From NCBI GenBank assembly GCA_002496355.1, contig DAJP01000109.1:2351-13353 (forward strand): DNA of 11,003 nt, given 5' to 3'. This stretch comes from Euryarchaeota archaeon UBA346. GTDB taxonomy: Archaea > Thermoplasmatota > E2 > DHVEG-1. A model generated the notes under the pieces. That model searched no databases and had not been told where the DNA came from. It saw only the letters and a list, made by a program, of their open reading frames with translations. Position 1 is the first letter of the stretch; every line of letters starts with the position of its first letter. Positions 4,843 to 10,971 of this stretch are shown piece after piece. Both the position numbers and the translations under genes were made by a program.

Positions 4843-5250
4843 TTATTTCAAGGTCACTTTAATTTTCGGTTCTTTGGACCTGATTTTCTGGCACTGGACT
4901 TTGTCCTCTCTTGCAAGCCATCCCAACGCTTGGTACGCGTCAACCTCAGTGATCTGGTTAAGTCGCGCGATCGTGGAGACATCCATCTCCCCTTGTCTTG
5001 CCACCGTGTTCCAGACTTTCCCAGCATCAGAGCCGATCTTGGGGGTCAAATTGGTATCCCCAAGCTTATACATGTTATTGACTCGGCAGATCTTGCCCTC
5101 TCGTGCAAGCCAGCCTATCGCGGTCCAAAGCTCGTCACCAGCAAGTTTTGTGTTCTGACGCAAAGCTTCCTCTTTCAAGGGTCCCTTTGTACTAAGTATC
5201 TTCCAGACTTTGCCAGCATTCCATCCAAATTCCTCTATTAATGTTTTCAT
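4843..5250 (-). CDS. Tandem winged-helix protein, DUF2582-like (paralogue B)
   Basis: 135 residues from ATG 5250. GAGGT (5261-5257) is 6 nt upstream; a GTG at 5253 would add one residue. Built like the protein at 1463-1870: half 1 NAGKVWKILSTKGPLKE ... AIGWLAREGKI, half 2 DAGKVWNTVARQGEMD ... ALGWLAREDKV, then a charged tail (SKEPKIKVTLK). The two proteins align end to end without gaps of note and share the central Y-x-LG[ED]TNL linker. The family role is unproven; winged-helix DNA binding or protein binding is inferred. It has its own TATA (5287-5298) and a hairpin terminator. Two copies of one gene 3 kb apart suggest duplication and division of roles. Confidence 0.8.
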   Translation of the reverse strand: MKTLIEEFGWNAGKVWKILSTKGPLKEEALRQNTKLAGDELWTAIGWLAREGKICRVNNMYKLGDTNLTPKIGSDAGKVWNTVARQGEMDVSTIARLNQITEVDAYQALGWLAREDKVQCQKIRSKEPKIKVTLK

Positions 5251-5286
5251 CACTCAACCTCACTCACAAGTGATATCTGATACAAG

Positions 5287-5298
5287 ATTATATATATT
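5287..5298 (-). promoter_or_regulatory. TATA box of winged-helix gene B
   Basis: Minus strand AAAATATATATA preceded by GAAATG. Predicted start near 5266, leaving a short leader that includes GAGGT. Confidence 0.55.
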
Positions 5299-5307
5299 TT
5301 CATTTCT

Positions 5308-5331
5308 AAAAAAAGAAATTGCGTATGACGC
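5308..5331 (-). terminator. Terminator of the YgjP-like gene
   Basis: GCGT-CAT-ACGC mini-hairpin (5331-5321) directly after the stop, then seven Ts (5314-5308) on the minus strand. Confidence 0.5.
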
Positions 5332-5880
5332 TTAGAATTCAGAAAAAATGTTTTCCTCTAGTGGTTCTTCTGGTTCCTCATCTATCTTTTCTGCCCCAAG
5401 GGCGATAAGGTATCCTTTGGCTCTTTCAGCGTACTTGTATCGATTGACCGTTTCCCAGAATTTCTTCGAATGATCAGGGTACAGGAGATGCGCAAGCTCA
5501 TGGATGATGATGTAGTCCTGCACCCAGGATGGCATGGTCTTGACCCGATCTGAGATGCGGATGGATCTATCAACTGAGGTACAACTCCCGTACCGTTGGT
5601 GCTGATTTGTAACAAATCGGATGGAATATTCAAGCACGCCATCAAAATATATTTTGTTCAGCTCCTCTGCACGCTGACAGAGCCATGCGTCGCTTTCTTT
5701 GACGGTCTTTTTCTGCTCCCATCGTTCATGCCGCTTAATCATCCGATCTATCCATTTCTGCTCCTCTTTTACGGACATGCCCGCAGGAAGGTAGATCCAG
5801 AGACGACCGTCTCCGGATTTCGTCTGAATCGTCTTCTTTCGCCGTCGACTGCGAATGACGGTGACCGGGGGTGATATCAT
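5332..5880 (-). CDS. YgjP-like (DUF45) metal-dependent hydrolase
   Basis: 182 residues from ATG 5880. ATG codons further upstream (to 5931) are rejected because they would lie at or above the TATA box (5916-5909). The family pattern is clear: a basic N-terminal strand (VIRSRRRKKTIQTK), YLPAGMS, YGSCTS (97-100) in place of the usual WGSC, then IIIHELAHLLYPDH with HELAH at 127-131 and a further His at 137 before KKFWETV. HELAH plus the downstream His is the expected zinc site of this M48-related group. An acidic tail (DEEPEEPLEEN) ends it. No signal peptide, so cytoplasmic. Members are annotated as metallopeptidases; the substrate is not known to me. In bacteria some sit with type I restriction genes, but none is here. 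Appears leaderless. Confidence 0.85.
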   Translation of the reverse strand: MISPPVTVIRSRRRKKTIQTKSGDGRLWIYLPAGMSVKEEQKWIDRMIKRHERWEQKKTVKESDAWLCQRAEELNKIYFDGVLEYSIRFVTNQHQRYGSCTSVDRSIRISDRVKTMPSWVQDYIIIHELAHLLYPDHSKKFWETVNRYKYAERAKGYLIALGAEKIDEEPEEPLEENIFSEF

Positions 5881-5908
5881 AGCTTCAGAACCAGTACAAA
5901 AAAGCATC

Positions 5909-5916
5909 ATATAAGT
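5909..5916 (-). promoter_or_regulatory. TATA box of the YgjP-like gene
   Basis: Minus strand ACTTATAT within GATAAATACTTATATG. Predicted start near 5887, leaving about seven bases before ATG 5880 and no Shine-Dalgarno, so the transcript is probably leaderless or nearly so. Confidence 0.5.
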
Positions 5917-5937
5917 ATTTATCATAAGCAAGGCACA

Positions 5938-5960
5938 AAAGAAAAAAGGGAAAAAAATAT
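5938..5960 (-). terminator. T-tract terminator of secreted paralogue B
   Basis: Minus strand ATATTTTTTTCCCTTTTTTCTT, two T-runs split by CCC, 14 bases after the stop. The same T-CCC-T pattern follows the other paralogue at 6820-6802. Confidence 0.5.
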
Positions 5961-5973
5961 GAGATTGGTTCTC

Positions 5974-6648
5974 TTATTTCATCGGAGAAAGATCAAATCC
6001 CCGGACGACGCTTGAAAAGCCAAAGAACATGGTGATGGCTTTATCCGCGATAGATCCGGACCGATGGATGTATAAGCCTTTGAAATCAGACATCAACCCG
6101 GCTTGTCTACCGGTCAGCATCTTAATCCCAAACGGGTAGGGATCAATGATGATGGTTCGGCTGTTGAGGACAAGGTTGCTTCGTCCTGAGTAGAACCAGA
6201 AGGTGAATGGCCGCATGAGGTTGAACTTGTTTTTTCCCAATGAGAGGAATTTATTGGTAAAACCCCAGCTCAGAATTAAGACGTTCTTTCGAAGTGGACG
6301 GAGTTGGCTTATCTTGTAGTTGAAATCAATTCCTTTTATGACAAGGTTCAGTAAGAAAACAAGGACTGGGTGTCGACCATTCTCGGCAATGAAGCTTTGA
6401 ACGATATCAACAAGGTTTGTACGGGAGGTCGCTTTGGATATCTTCTCGATGAGCTCTGGTAGGAACTTTTGCATGGAAACAATCTCATCTCTGGTGAGCT
6501 GCAATTGTTGCACAGCGCCAATGTTCATTGCTTCCATTTTTTCCTGTACTTTATCCTGAACGGTTAGTTGGGCTGTTACTGGGTTAAATATAACTCCCAG
6601 AAAAAGAAGAATTACGCCTATTGTAAGCATTCCTTTTATTTTCGTCAT
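5974..6648 (-). CDS. Secreted protein of unknown family (paralogue B)
   Basis: 224 residues, ATG 6648 with GAGGGT (6660-6655) 6 nt upstream. Residues 1-26 form a signal peptide (hydrophobic core about 8-20) ending NPVTA before Gln27. The first half of the mature protein is helical (about 30-110). The second half looks beta-rich and matches the gene at 6829-7497: NVLILSWGF (122-130), RTIIID-x-YPFGI (164-175), G-RQ-AGLM-x-DFKGLYI (180-194), and a final VVRGFDLSPMK. No catalytic motif, no cysteines, no C-terminal anchor. It is probably released or cell-surface associated. I do not know the family. Its promoter core is identical to that of its paralogue, so the two are likely expressed together. 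Confidence 0.75.
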   Translation of the reverse strand: MTKIKGMLTIGVILLFLGVIFNPVTAQLTVQDKVQEKMEAMNIGAVQQLQLTRDEIVSMQKFLPELIEKISKATSRTNLVDIVQSFIAENGRHPVLVFLLNLVIKGIDFNYKISQLRPLRKNVLILSWGFTNKFLSLGKNKFNLMRPFTFWFYSGRSNLVLNSRTIIIDPYPFGIKMLTGRQAGLMSDFKGLYIHRSGSIADKAITMFFGFSSVVRGFDLSPMK

Positions 6649-6704
6649 ATTTTTACCCTCGTTATCGAATTTGGATTATTTCGATTAAATGTATATTATC
6701 TTCA

Positions 6705-6722
6705 GTATTTATATAATTTTCT
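6705..6722 (-). promoter_or_regulatory. BRE/TATA of secreted paralogue B, identical to A
   Basis: Minus strand AGAAAATTATATAAATAC, 18 bases identical to 7564-7547. It contains an A-rich BRE and the TATA box, predicts a start near 6687, and gives a leader of about 38 nt carrying GAGGGT. Confidence 0.7.
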
Positions 6723-6801
6723 ACGTTGAGTAAGGCAATTGTCGAATATCTCCTCGATAGAAACGCCTTCGAACCTCTCGTTATAAAATGAAAAATGAAG
6801 A

Positions 6802-6820
6802 AGAAAAAAGGGGAAAATAT
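6802..6820 (-). terminator. T-tract terminator of secreted paralogue A
   Basis: Minus strand ATATTTTCCCCTTTTTTCT, starting 8 bases after the stop. Closely similar to the tract after paralogue B. The 180-base gap between the paralogues otherwise holds the paralogue B promoter and nothing else recognisable. Confidence 0.5.
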
Positions 6821-6828
6821 TGAAGGAA

Positions 6829-7497
6829 TTATTTCGAAAGTGGGGTAAGGTCAAACGCGTGGACCCGACGAGCCTTCCCTAAAAAGAACACGTAGGAGTT
6901 CCCAGTAAGTTTGCTTTGGATATCAATGAAGATTCCTTTGAATCCTTTCATGAATCCAAGTTGTGGGCCAACCATCTTCTGATGTATCCCGAAGGGTTGT
7001 CGTTCGAAGATAAGGGTTCTTCCTTTAATCAGTTTCGCAGTATCTGTGTAGCGCCACATGGAAAGTCGCTCCTTGAATCGGTCGATAGAATTATCCTTGC
7101 GTGGATTTAACCGATGATAGGCTCCAAAACTTAGGACAAAGTAATTTCCACCGAATGTTGAAGAGAATGCCCCAAGGAGGCCTAGGAGGTTTGATCCAGT
7201 GCCAGAGAGTGCTCGTTCTTTTGTCAGAAAATCAAGCATCCGTGCCACTAAATCTTGAACCACAGGGTATCTGATATAGTCGTTCGTCAGGCAGAGGGTC
7301 TGGAGTTTTTCGATAAACTCTGTAAAACTATGTGAATCAGCAGCGATGATTTCAACGTCCTCCATGAATCGCTCGATTGAACATGTTTCTTGAGATGATA
7401 CCTCATCTGTTTGTGTCATTTGTGCGGTTGCTGGTGATATGATAAGCCCAGCGAAGAGAACCGTTATCATTCCTGCAAGGAATATTTTCTTAAACAT
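6829..7497 (-). CDS. Secreted protein of unknown family (paralogue A)
   Basis: 222 residues, ATG 7497 with GAAGGT (7509-7504) 6 nt upstream. Signal peptide 1-25 ends SPATA before Gln26. A helical region follows (about 35-95) with two cysteines (39 and 69) that paralogue B lacks. Homology to paralogue B begins near residue 118: NYFVLSFGA, then GRTLIF-x-RQPFGI (159-171), GPQLGFMKGFKGIFI (177-191) and the C-terminal RVHAFDLTPLSK. The PFGI and FKG-[LI]-[YF]-I blocks are the best conserved and would define the family. No enzyme motif seen. The N-terminal halves differ far more than the C-terminal ones, so the conserved half may be the functional domain. Own promoter and terminator. Lineage-restricted family is likely but untested. 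Confidence 0.75.
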   Translation of the reverse strand: MFKKIFLAGMITVLFAGLIISPATAQMTQTDEVSSQETCSIERFMEDVEIIAADSHSFTEFIEKLQTLCLTNDYIRYPVVQDLVARMLDFLTKERALSGTGSNLLGLLGAFSSTFGGNYFVLSFGAYHRLNPRKDNSIDRFKERLSMWRYTDTAKLIKGRTLIFERQPFGIHQKMVGPQLGFMKGFKGIFIDIQSKLTGNSYVFFLGKARRVHAFDLTPLSK

Positions 7498-7546
7498 AGT
7501 CAGACCTTCTTTTTTCCTCTTTGAGATACCTACCTATTATTTTGAT

Positions 7547-7564
7547 GTATTTATATAATTTTCT
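7547..7564 (-). promoter_or_regulatory. BRE/TATA of secreted paralogue A, identical to B
   Basis: Minus strand AGAAAATTATATAAATAC, same 18 bases as 6722-6705. Predicted start near 7528, leader about 31 nt with GAAGGT. Confidence 0.7.
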
Positions 7565-7621
7565 GTTTAATTAAAATCAGAAGGGAAATGCTAAAAAGAC
7601 TCTGGAGCCATCAATTCGTTT

Positions 7622-8128
7622 TTAGGTGATATACGGATTCGTGCTTGAGAAATCAAAACCCTGGACTAGCTCAATAGATGGTGTTCTTTTCTGCGGAACC
7701 CATCCATGGATCGGATAGACGAGGTTAGGGAAGAACTTTCGGATGTTCGTGGACAACTGGGTGATGATATGATGCTCTCCGAACTGTTGCTTGCTGATTT
7801 CGTAGGTCATTTGACCGGTTGTTTCTTCATCCAGGAATCCCAGGGCGTGGATATATTCATGCAGCAAGACATGGAAGATGTATGGTCTGAGCAATGTCTT
7901 GTTCGTTTCAAGAATCCTACGTAGCGGGGTTTTGTTGACGATGATGATATTGGAAGCGACCGGGTAGTACGCACCAATGAACCCGTCGAGGGATGCACCG
8001 ATCTCCTGTAAACCCAGCATGAGTCCTGCGCGGGATCTGTTCTCGTTTTTTTGCACGACTTTTTTTACTTCTTCAAACGTCTCTATGATGTTTTGATTCA
8101 GTTCAGAAAGGTCCGTGGTGCTCTTCAT
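7622..8128 (-). CDS. Small HExxH metalloprotease, possibly minigluzincin-like
   Basis: 168 residues from ATG 8128, with a TATA box 25-30 nt upstream and no real ribosome site, so leaderless. Residues 1-30 are a charged helix. A beta segment (FIGAYYPVASNIIIVNKTPL, 50-69) precedes the helix HVLLHEYIHALGFLDEE, with the zinc motif HEYIH at 90-94. Possible third ligands are Glu101, Glu102, Glu110 or Glu118. Size, the single HExxH and the strand before it recall archaeal minigluzincins (projannalysin, proabylysin), but I cannot confirm that family. No signal peptide, hence cytoplasmic. The C-terminus ELVQGFDFSS resembles the last residues of the two secreted paralogues next to it. A 14-bp palindrome overlaps its promoter, so it is probably repressor-controlled. 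Confidence 0.7.
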   Translation of the reverse strand: MKSTTDLSELNQNIIETFEEVKKVVQKNENRSRAGLMLGLQEIGASLDGFIGAYYPVASNIIIVNKTPLRRILETNKTLLRPYIFHVLLHEYIHALGFLDEETTGQMTYEISKQQFGEHHIITQLSTNIRKFFPNLVYPIHGWVPQKRTPSIELVQGFDFSSTNPYIT

Positions 8129-8142
8129 TCACCACATGGTAG

Positions 8143-8161
8143 TTAACAATTGTTAATATAC
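8143..8161 (-). promoter_or_regulatory. Promoter with overlapping palindromic operator
   Basis: TTAACAATTGTTAA (8143-8156) is a perfect 14-bp palindrome. It overlaps the right end of the minus-strand TATA box GTATATTA (8161-8154) and fills the space toward the predicted start near 8133. In archaea a dimeric repressor bound here would block TBP/TFB or polymerase. The regulator is unknown; the winged-helix proteins in this window are only candidates. Confidence 0.55.
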
Positions 8162-8212
8162 TTTTCGATGGACCAAATCCACCAGAAAAGCAAATCAAAC
8201 AGGAGGCAGAAG

Positions 8213-8219
8213 AAAAAAA
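8213..8219 (-). terminator. T-run after the TFS gene
   Basis: Seven Ts on the minus strand immediately after the TFS stop, followed by CTTCTGCC. No hairpin. Confidence 0.45.
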
Positions 8220-8519
8220 TTAATACTGCCGCCACCGATGCTCACATTTCGTACAGGTGAAGATCCTTGTCTCGGGCTCATCACTCGCCCGTGTCTGACG
8301 CAGGATCCAAAACGCCTCATTATTCCCACATTTCGGACACTCCGTCCGAGTTTTCGGTAAAATGTCAATCTTTTTTTCAAGGACGACCGTTTCCTTCTGT
8401 TTTTGTTTCTCAACAACCACTGCGCTTCCCTGCTTCTTTTTTTTCACCCCACAGGAGTTACAGACAAAAAAATCTCCTTGTGGAAGCATCAATACCTTAC
8501 ATTTTGGACAAAACTCCAT
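8220..8519 (-). CDS. tfs: Archaeal transcription factor S (TFIIS-like)
   Basis: 99 residues from ATG 8519, chosen because GAGGGTG lies 5-6 nt upstream; an ATG at 8540 would add seven residues. The N-terminal zinc ribbon uses Cys4, 7, 20, 23 (CPKC, CNSCG); a charged linker (25-58) follows; the C-terminal TFIIS-type ribbon uses Cys61, 64, 89, 92 (CPKCGNN, CTKC). The ribbon tip holds the acidic pair Asp80-Glu81 in RASDEPETR, the residues that stimulate RNA cleavage by backtracked polymerase, so it should be an active cleavage factor. C-terminus HRWRQY is typical. Its first 23 bases overlap the end of the Nudix gene, from whose promoter it is probably transcribed. A hallmark archaeal gene. Confidence 0.95.
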   Translation of the reverse strand: MEFCPKCKVLMLPQGDFFVCNSCGVKKKKQGSAVVVEKQKQKETVVLEKKIDILPKTRTECPKCGNNEAFWILRQTRASDEPETRIFTCTKCEHRWRQY

Positions 8520-8919
8520 GTGACACCCTCTGAAATGCATCCTTTACGATAATCGCATGATCAAATGCTAATAGCGGTAACTCCTCTACCTTGAAAAACT
8601 TTGCACTCCTCGCATCATCCCCCGCTTCAATCGCTCCCCCTCTCGCTTCCACCAGATACGCTACCGTCACGGTATGACCACGGGGGTCACGGTGAGGATC
8701 TGAATACACACCAAGCAAACCCCGAATCCGTATTTTCAAACCGGTTTCTTCGTCCATTTCCCGGATTATCGCATCCTCGGTTTTCTCCCCATACTCCACG
8801 AAACCACCTGGTAATGCCCAGGCTCCTTGAAAGGGAGAGTGTTTTCGTTGGATGAGAAGAACTGAATGGTCCTGTATGAGAATCCCATCGACAGTCAACG
8901 CAGGAGACTGTAGTGTCAT
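8497..8919 (-). CDS. Nudix hydrolase, ADP-ribose pyrophosphatase-like
   Basis: 140 residues. The Nudix box is complete at 39-61: Gly39, five residues, Glu45, seven residues, then REMDEETGL, with the metal-binding glutamates at 54, 57 and 58. WALPGGFVEYGE before it and YSDPHRDPRGHTVTVAYLV (72-90) after it are typical of archaeal ADP-ribose or related nucleoside-diphosphate hydrolases; the exact substrate cannot be read from sequence. Cytoplasmic. The TATA box (8948-8941) is centred 25 nt before ATG 8919 and there is no ribosome site, so the mRNA is leaderless. TFS follows with a 23-base overlap, giving a two-gene operon. Coupling of a housekeeping nucleotide hydrolase with TFS may be only convenience. 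Confidence 0.9.
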   Translation of the reverse strand: MTLQSPALTVDGILIQDHSVLLIQRKHSPFQGAWALPGGFVEYGEKTEDAIIREMDEETGLKIRIRGLLGVYSDPHRDPRGHTVTVAYLVEARGGAIEAGDDARSAKFFKVEELPLLAFDHAIIVKDAFQRVSHGVLSKM

Positions 8920-8940
8920 TAAGGAAGGAATAATCCAGGA

Positions 8941-8948
8941 GTATAAAG
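8941..8948 (-). promoter_or_regulatory. TATA box of the Nudix-TFS operon
   Basis: Minus strand CTTTATAC, centred 25 nt before ATG 8919, so transcription should begin at or beside the start codon. No Shine-Dalgarno is present, as expected of a leaderless mRNA. Confidence 0.6.
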
Positions 8949-9015
8949 AGTTAACCAGATTTCTCCAAGAATCAATTTAAAATCTCTTTCAAATTATTCT
9001 CATGAATTGGGAACT

Positions 9016-9026
9016 AAATAAAAATA
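9016..9026 (-). terminator. T-rich tract after mobB
   Basis: Minus strand TATATTTTTATTT about 25-35 bases after the MobB stop. Weak: a single T5 in AT-rich sequence. The 130-base gap between mobB and the Nudix gene holds this and the Nudix promoter. Confidence 0.35.
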
Positions 9027-9051
9027 TAGAAGATGACGACTGGTCTTTTTT

Positions 9052-9642
9052 TTATCGTTTCAACTCAAGAACGACTGAATGAACCTCTTGAACTCCTTTC
9101 AGAGATTCCATCATTCCGACAATCGTATTGGAGATAATTTGCGCAGGAAATTGCGTTAGATTGACATCCTTCCCATTGACTTTTATACAAAGGTTAGGAA
9201 TGGTTGGTTGCATCGATCTTTTCCTTTTCAGAAGGCTCAGAATTTCTTGGAAGTTATCCTTGTAGACAGTAATTGTGTTGCTTCGTTTCTTGCCTGAACC
9301 TACCTGAATCTTGGGGATCTTTGGATCATCAGCTCCTTCGACGAAGACAAAATCAAAACAACCAAAATCAGAGATTCTCTGCAGTATCTCAGATGAACTC
9401 AACGGGGTATTGAGAAGAAAATTTGTCTCACTGCGAGAGGAGAATACAACCAACTGTGCTCCTGCCTGATGATGCCTCCAGGTGTCTTTCTGCTTCGTAT
9501 CCATGCAGATCGCTTTATTCGTTTGTTTCACGGTCGCGACCTGATAACCTTCTGCGGTAAGTCGTGTAATAAGTTGAACAATCAAGGTCGTCTTCCCAGA
9601 ATCAGACTCGCCATAGACTCCAAATATTTTCGGTGTAGACAT
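9052..9642 (-). CDS. mobB: MobB, molybdopterin-guanine dinucleotide biosynthesis GTP-binding protein
   Basis: 196 residues from ATG 9642, favoured because the BRE/TATA (9678-9664) predicts a start near 9644; an in-frame ATG at 9657 would add five residues. Walker A GESDSGKTT at 11-19, then the MobB-type DTW-x-HHQAGA (about 53-61) and FVEGADDPKIPKI (100-112) in the place of Walker B. MobB binds GTP and assists MobA in attaching GMP to molybdopterin for Mo or W enzymes; no other cofactor gene is in view. Beyond the usual domain is a C-terminal extension of about 50 residues (CIKVNGKDVNLTQF ... GMMESLKGV) that I recall from other archaeal MobB proteins; its role is unknown. Confidence 0.9.
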   Translation of the reverse strand: MSTPKIFGVYGESDSGKTTLIVQLITRLTAEGYQVATVKQTNKAICMDTKQKDTWRHHQAGAQLVVFSSRSETNFLLNTPLSSSEILQRISDFGCFDFVFVEGADDPKIPKIQVGSGKKRSNTITVYKDNFQEILSLLKRKRSMQPTIPNLCIKVNGKDVNLTQFPAQIISNTIVGMMESLKGVQEVHSVVLELKR

Positions 9643-9663
9643 ACCATTGGATAACATAGATGA

Positions 9664-9678
9664 CCGTTTATGTTTTCC
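9664..9678 (-). promoter_or_regulatory. Promoter of mobB
   Basis: Minus strand GGAAAACATAAACGG: BRE GGAAAA followed by a poor TATA (CATAAAC). Start predicted near 9644, so leaderless from ATG 9642. It is back to back with the MFS promoter. Confidence 0.4.
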
Positions 9679-9694
9679 TCTCTCACTTCACAAA

Positions 9695-9708
9695 GGAAAA
9701 GATATAAC
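9695..9708 (+). promoter_or_regulatory. Promoter of the MFS transporter gene
   Basis: BRE GGAAAA and TATA GATATAAC. Start predicted near 9730, about six bases before ATG 9736, with no ribosome site; nearly leaderless. Confidence 0.5.
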
Positions 9709-9735
9709 TGGTGATTCATTATCACTCCCCAAATC

Positions 9736-10929
9736 ATGAAACCACAGGGACGGATCCTTTCCACGGTCAGCCTTATCCATGCGGTCAACGATGGGTCGAT
9801 CGCGGTCATCTCAATACTGTTCCCTATATTCAAAGAGCTATTCAACCTCAGCTACACCCAAGTCGGCATCATCACGGGCGGGGGTTTGTTCATCACCCTT
9901 GTCGGACAACTCGTATTAGGACGACTTGCAGACGGCAAAAACGTCAACTCCTTCCTACTCACTGGCGTACTCCTCACCAGTCTTTCTCTTATGCTTCTCA
10001 GTTTCAGCACTGGATTTCTCAGCCTGATCTGTTTAATCTTCTTTTTGAGGTTCGCGACCTCCTTTTTTCATCCTATCGGCATCGGATGGATCTCGCGGAC
10101 CTACAAAAAAGGAAGACTGGACTGGGCGATGGGCATCCAGAGCGGGTCCGCAGACCTTGGGGCGTTCCTTGCTATCCTCACCACATTATCAATCACTGAG
10201 CTGACCCATTGGACGGTGCCGCTGTACGGCTGGGCATGCATCTGCATCATGGGACTCCTCGTCAGTCTCATCCTCACTCATCATCTGGATAAAGACCTGG
10301 TTTTCGTCCCCAAAGAGACACATAGACATTCGTTCAAAGAAATGGCGACCGATGCGTACCATCGGATGAAAGCAATACGACTCCTCATCCCAGCATTCAT
10401 GATCAGTGGAGCTTCCTGGGGCATCATCATCACCTATTTCCCCTTGCTGCTCACCGCACAGACAACACTCTCACTGCCGGTGATAGGTTTTTTAGTCGCC
10501 CTCTGGGCTGGTGTCGGCAGCATCACCTCGTTATCCTATGGGAGGATTCGAACCTTCATCAATCGGAAAAAACTCCTCCTTACCGCATACATCCTCATTG
10601 GAATACTCAGTGTGTTTCTTGCATTGTTCACCCATCTTCTCATCCTTATTCTCCTCATGATCCTGCTTGGGATCGCAGTGTTCCTCACCTACCCGGCGTT
10701 GTTCTCCTTTGTCTCAGAGGTGACCGATGAATCGGTCGAGGGATGGACGTTCGGGTTGACCTTCACGTTTCAGACCGGTGGGGGGACCATCCTGCTCTTC
10801 CTCGGCGGGGTGCTGTCTGACCTGTATGGGATCTGGATGCCGTTCGTATTACTGGGTTTGCTTTCCTTGCTCTTCTCTTTTGTGCTCCTCATCAACTACC
10901 GCAAGCCCTTCGCCGAAAAAAAACCATAA
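9736..10929 (+). CDS. MFS transporter, fosmidomycin-resistance (Fsr) type
   Basis: 397 residues with about 12 hydrophobic helices, a charged central loop (about 185-215, KDLVFVPKETHRHSFKE) between the two six-helix halves, and a short basic C-terminus. Helix 1 carries HAVND (15-19), and the helix 4-5 region carries FFHPIGIGWISRTYKKGRLDWAMGIQSGSADLG; an H-x-x-x-D/ND in helix 1 and FHP with [AM]GI-x-x-G are the marks I associate with the Fsr branch. LGRLADGK (61-68) is the MFS loop 2-3 signature. Such proteins export drugs or small metabolites with protons; the real substrate here is unknown. Divergent from mobB. The gene has longer GC-rich stretches than its minus-strand neighbours. Confidence 0.88.
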   Translation: MKPQGRILSTVSLIHAVNDGSIAVISILFPIFKELFNLSYTQVGIITGGGLFITLVGQLVLGRLADGKNVNSFLLTGVLLTSLSLMLLSFSTGFLSLICLIFFLRFATSFFHPIGIGWISRTYKKGRLDWAMGIQSGSADLGAFLAILTTLSITELTHWTVPLYGWACICIMGLLVSLILTHHLDKDLVFVPKETHRHSFKEMATDAYHRMKAIRLLIPAFMISGASWGIIITYFPLLLTAQTTLSLPVIGFLVALWAGVGSITSLSYGRIRTFINRKKLLLTAYILIGILSVFLALFTHLLILILLMILLGIAVFLTYPALFSFVSEVTDESVEGWTFGLTFTFQTGGGTILLFLGGVLSDLYGIWMPFVLLGLLSLLFSFVLLINYRKPFAEKKP

Positions 10930-10971
10930 AGAGAAAAACAAATAGCACGGCAACGGATTACCCGTTTCAAC

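Noticed and set aside
4843..5253. Restriction or toxin-antitoxin locus around the YgjP-like gene
   Set aside because: No restriction, methylase, antitoxin or defence gene is present; the neighbours are winged-helix and secreted proteins.
5332..5931. Longer start (ATG 5931) for the YgjP-like gene
   Set aside because: It would place the start upstream of the TATA box and add 17 residues not typical of the family.
9002..9082. Plus-strand 26-residue frame (MNWELNKN...) about 23 nt after TTTAAAAT
   Set aside because: No ribosome site, AT-rich chance TATA, overlaps the end of mobB, no recognisable feature.
9711..10199. 162-residue plus-strand frame overlapping the MFS gene
   Set aside because: Lies in another frame of a clear 12-helix transporter; its product is His/Arg/Pro-rich noise and has no family signal.
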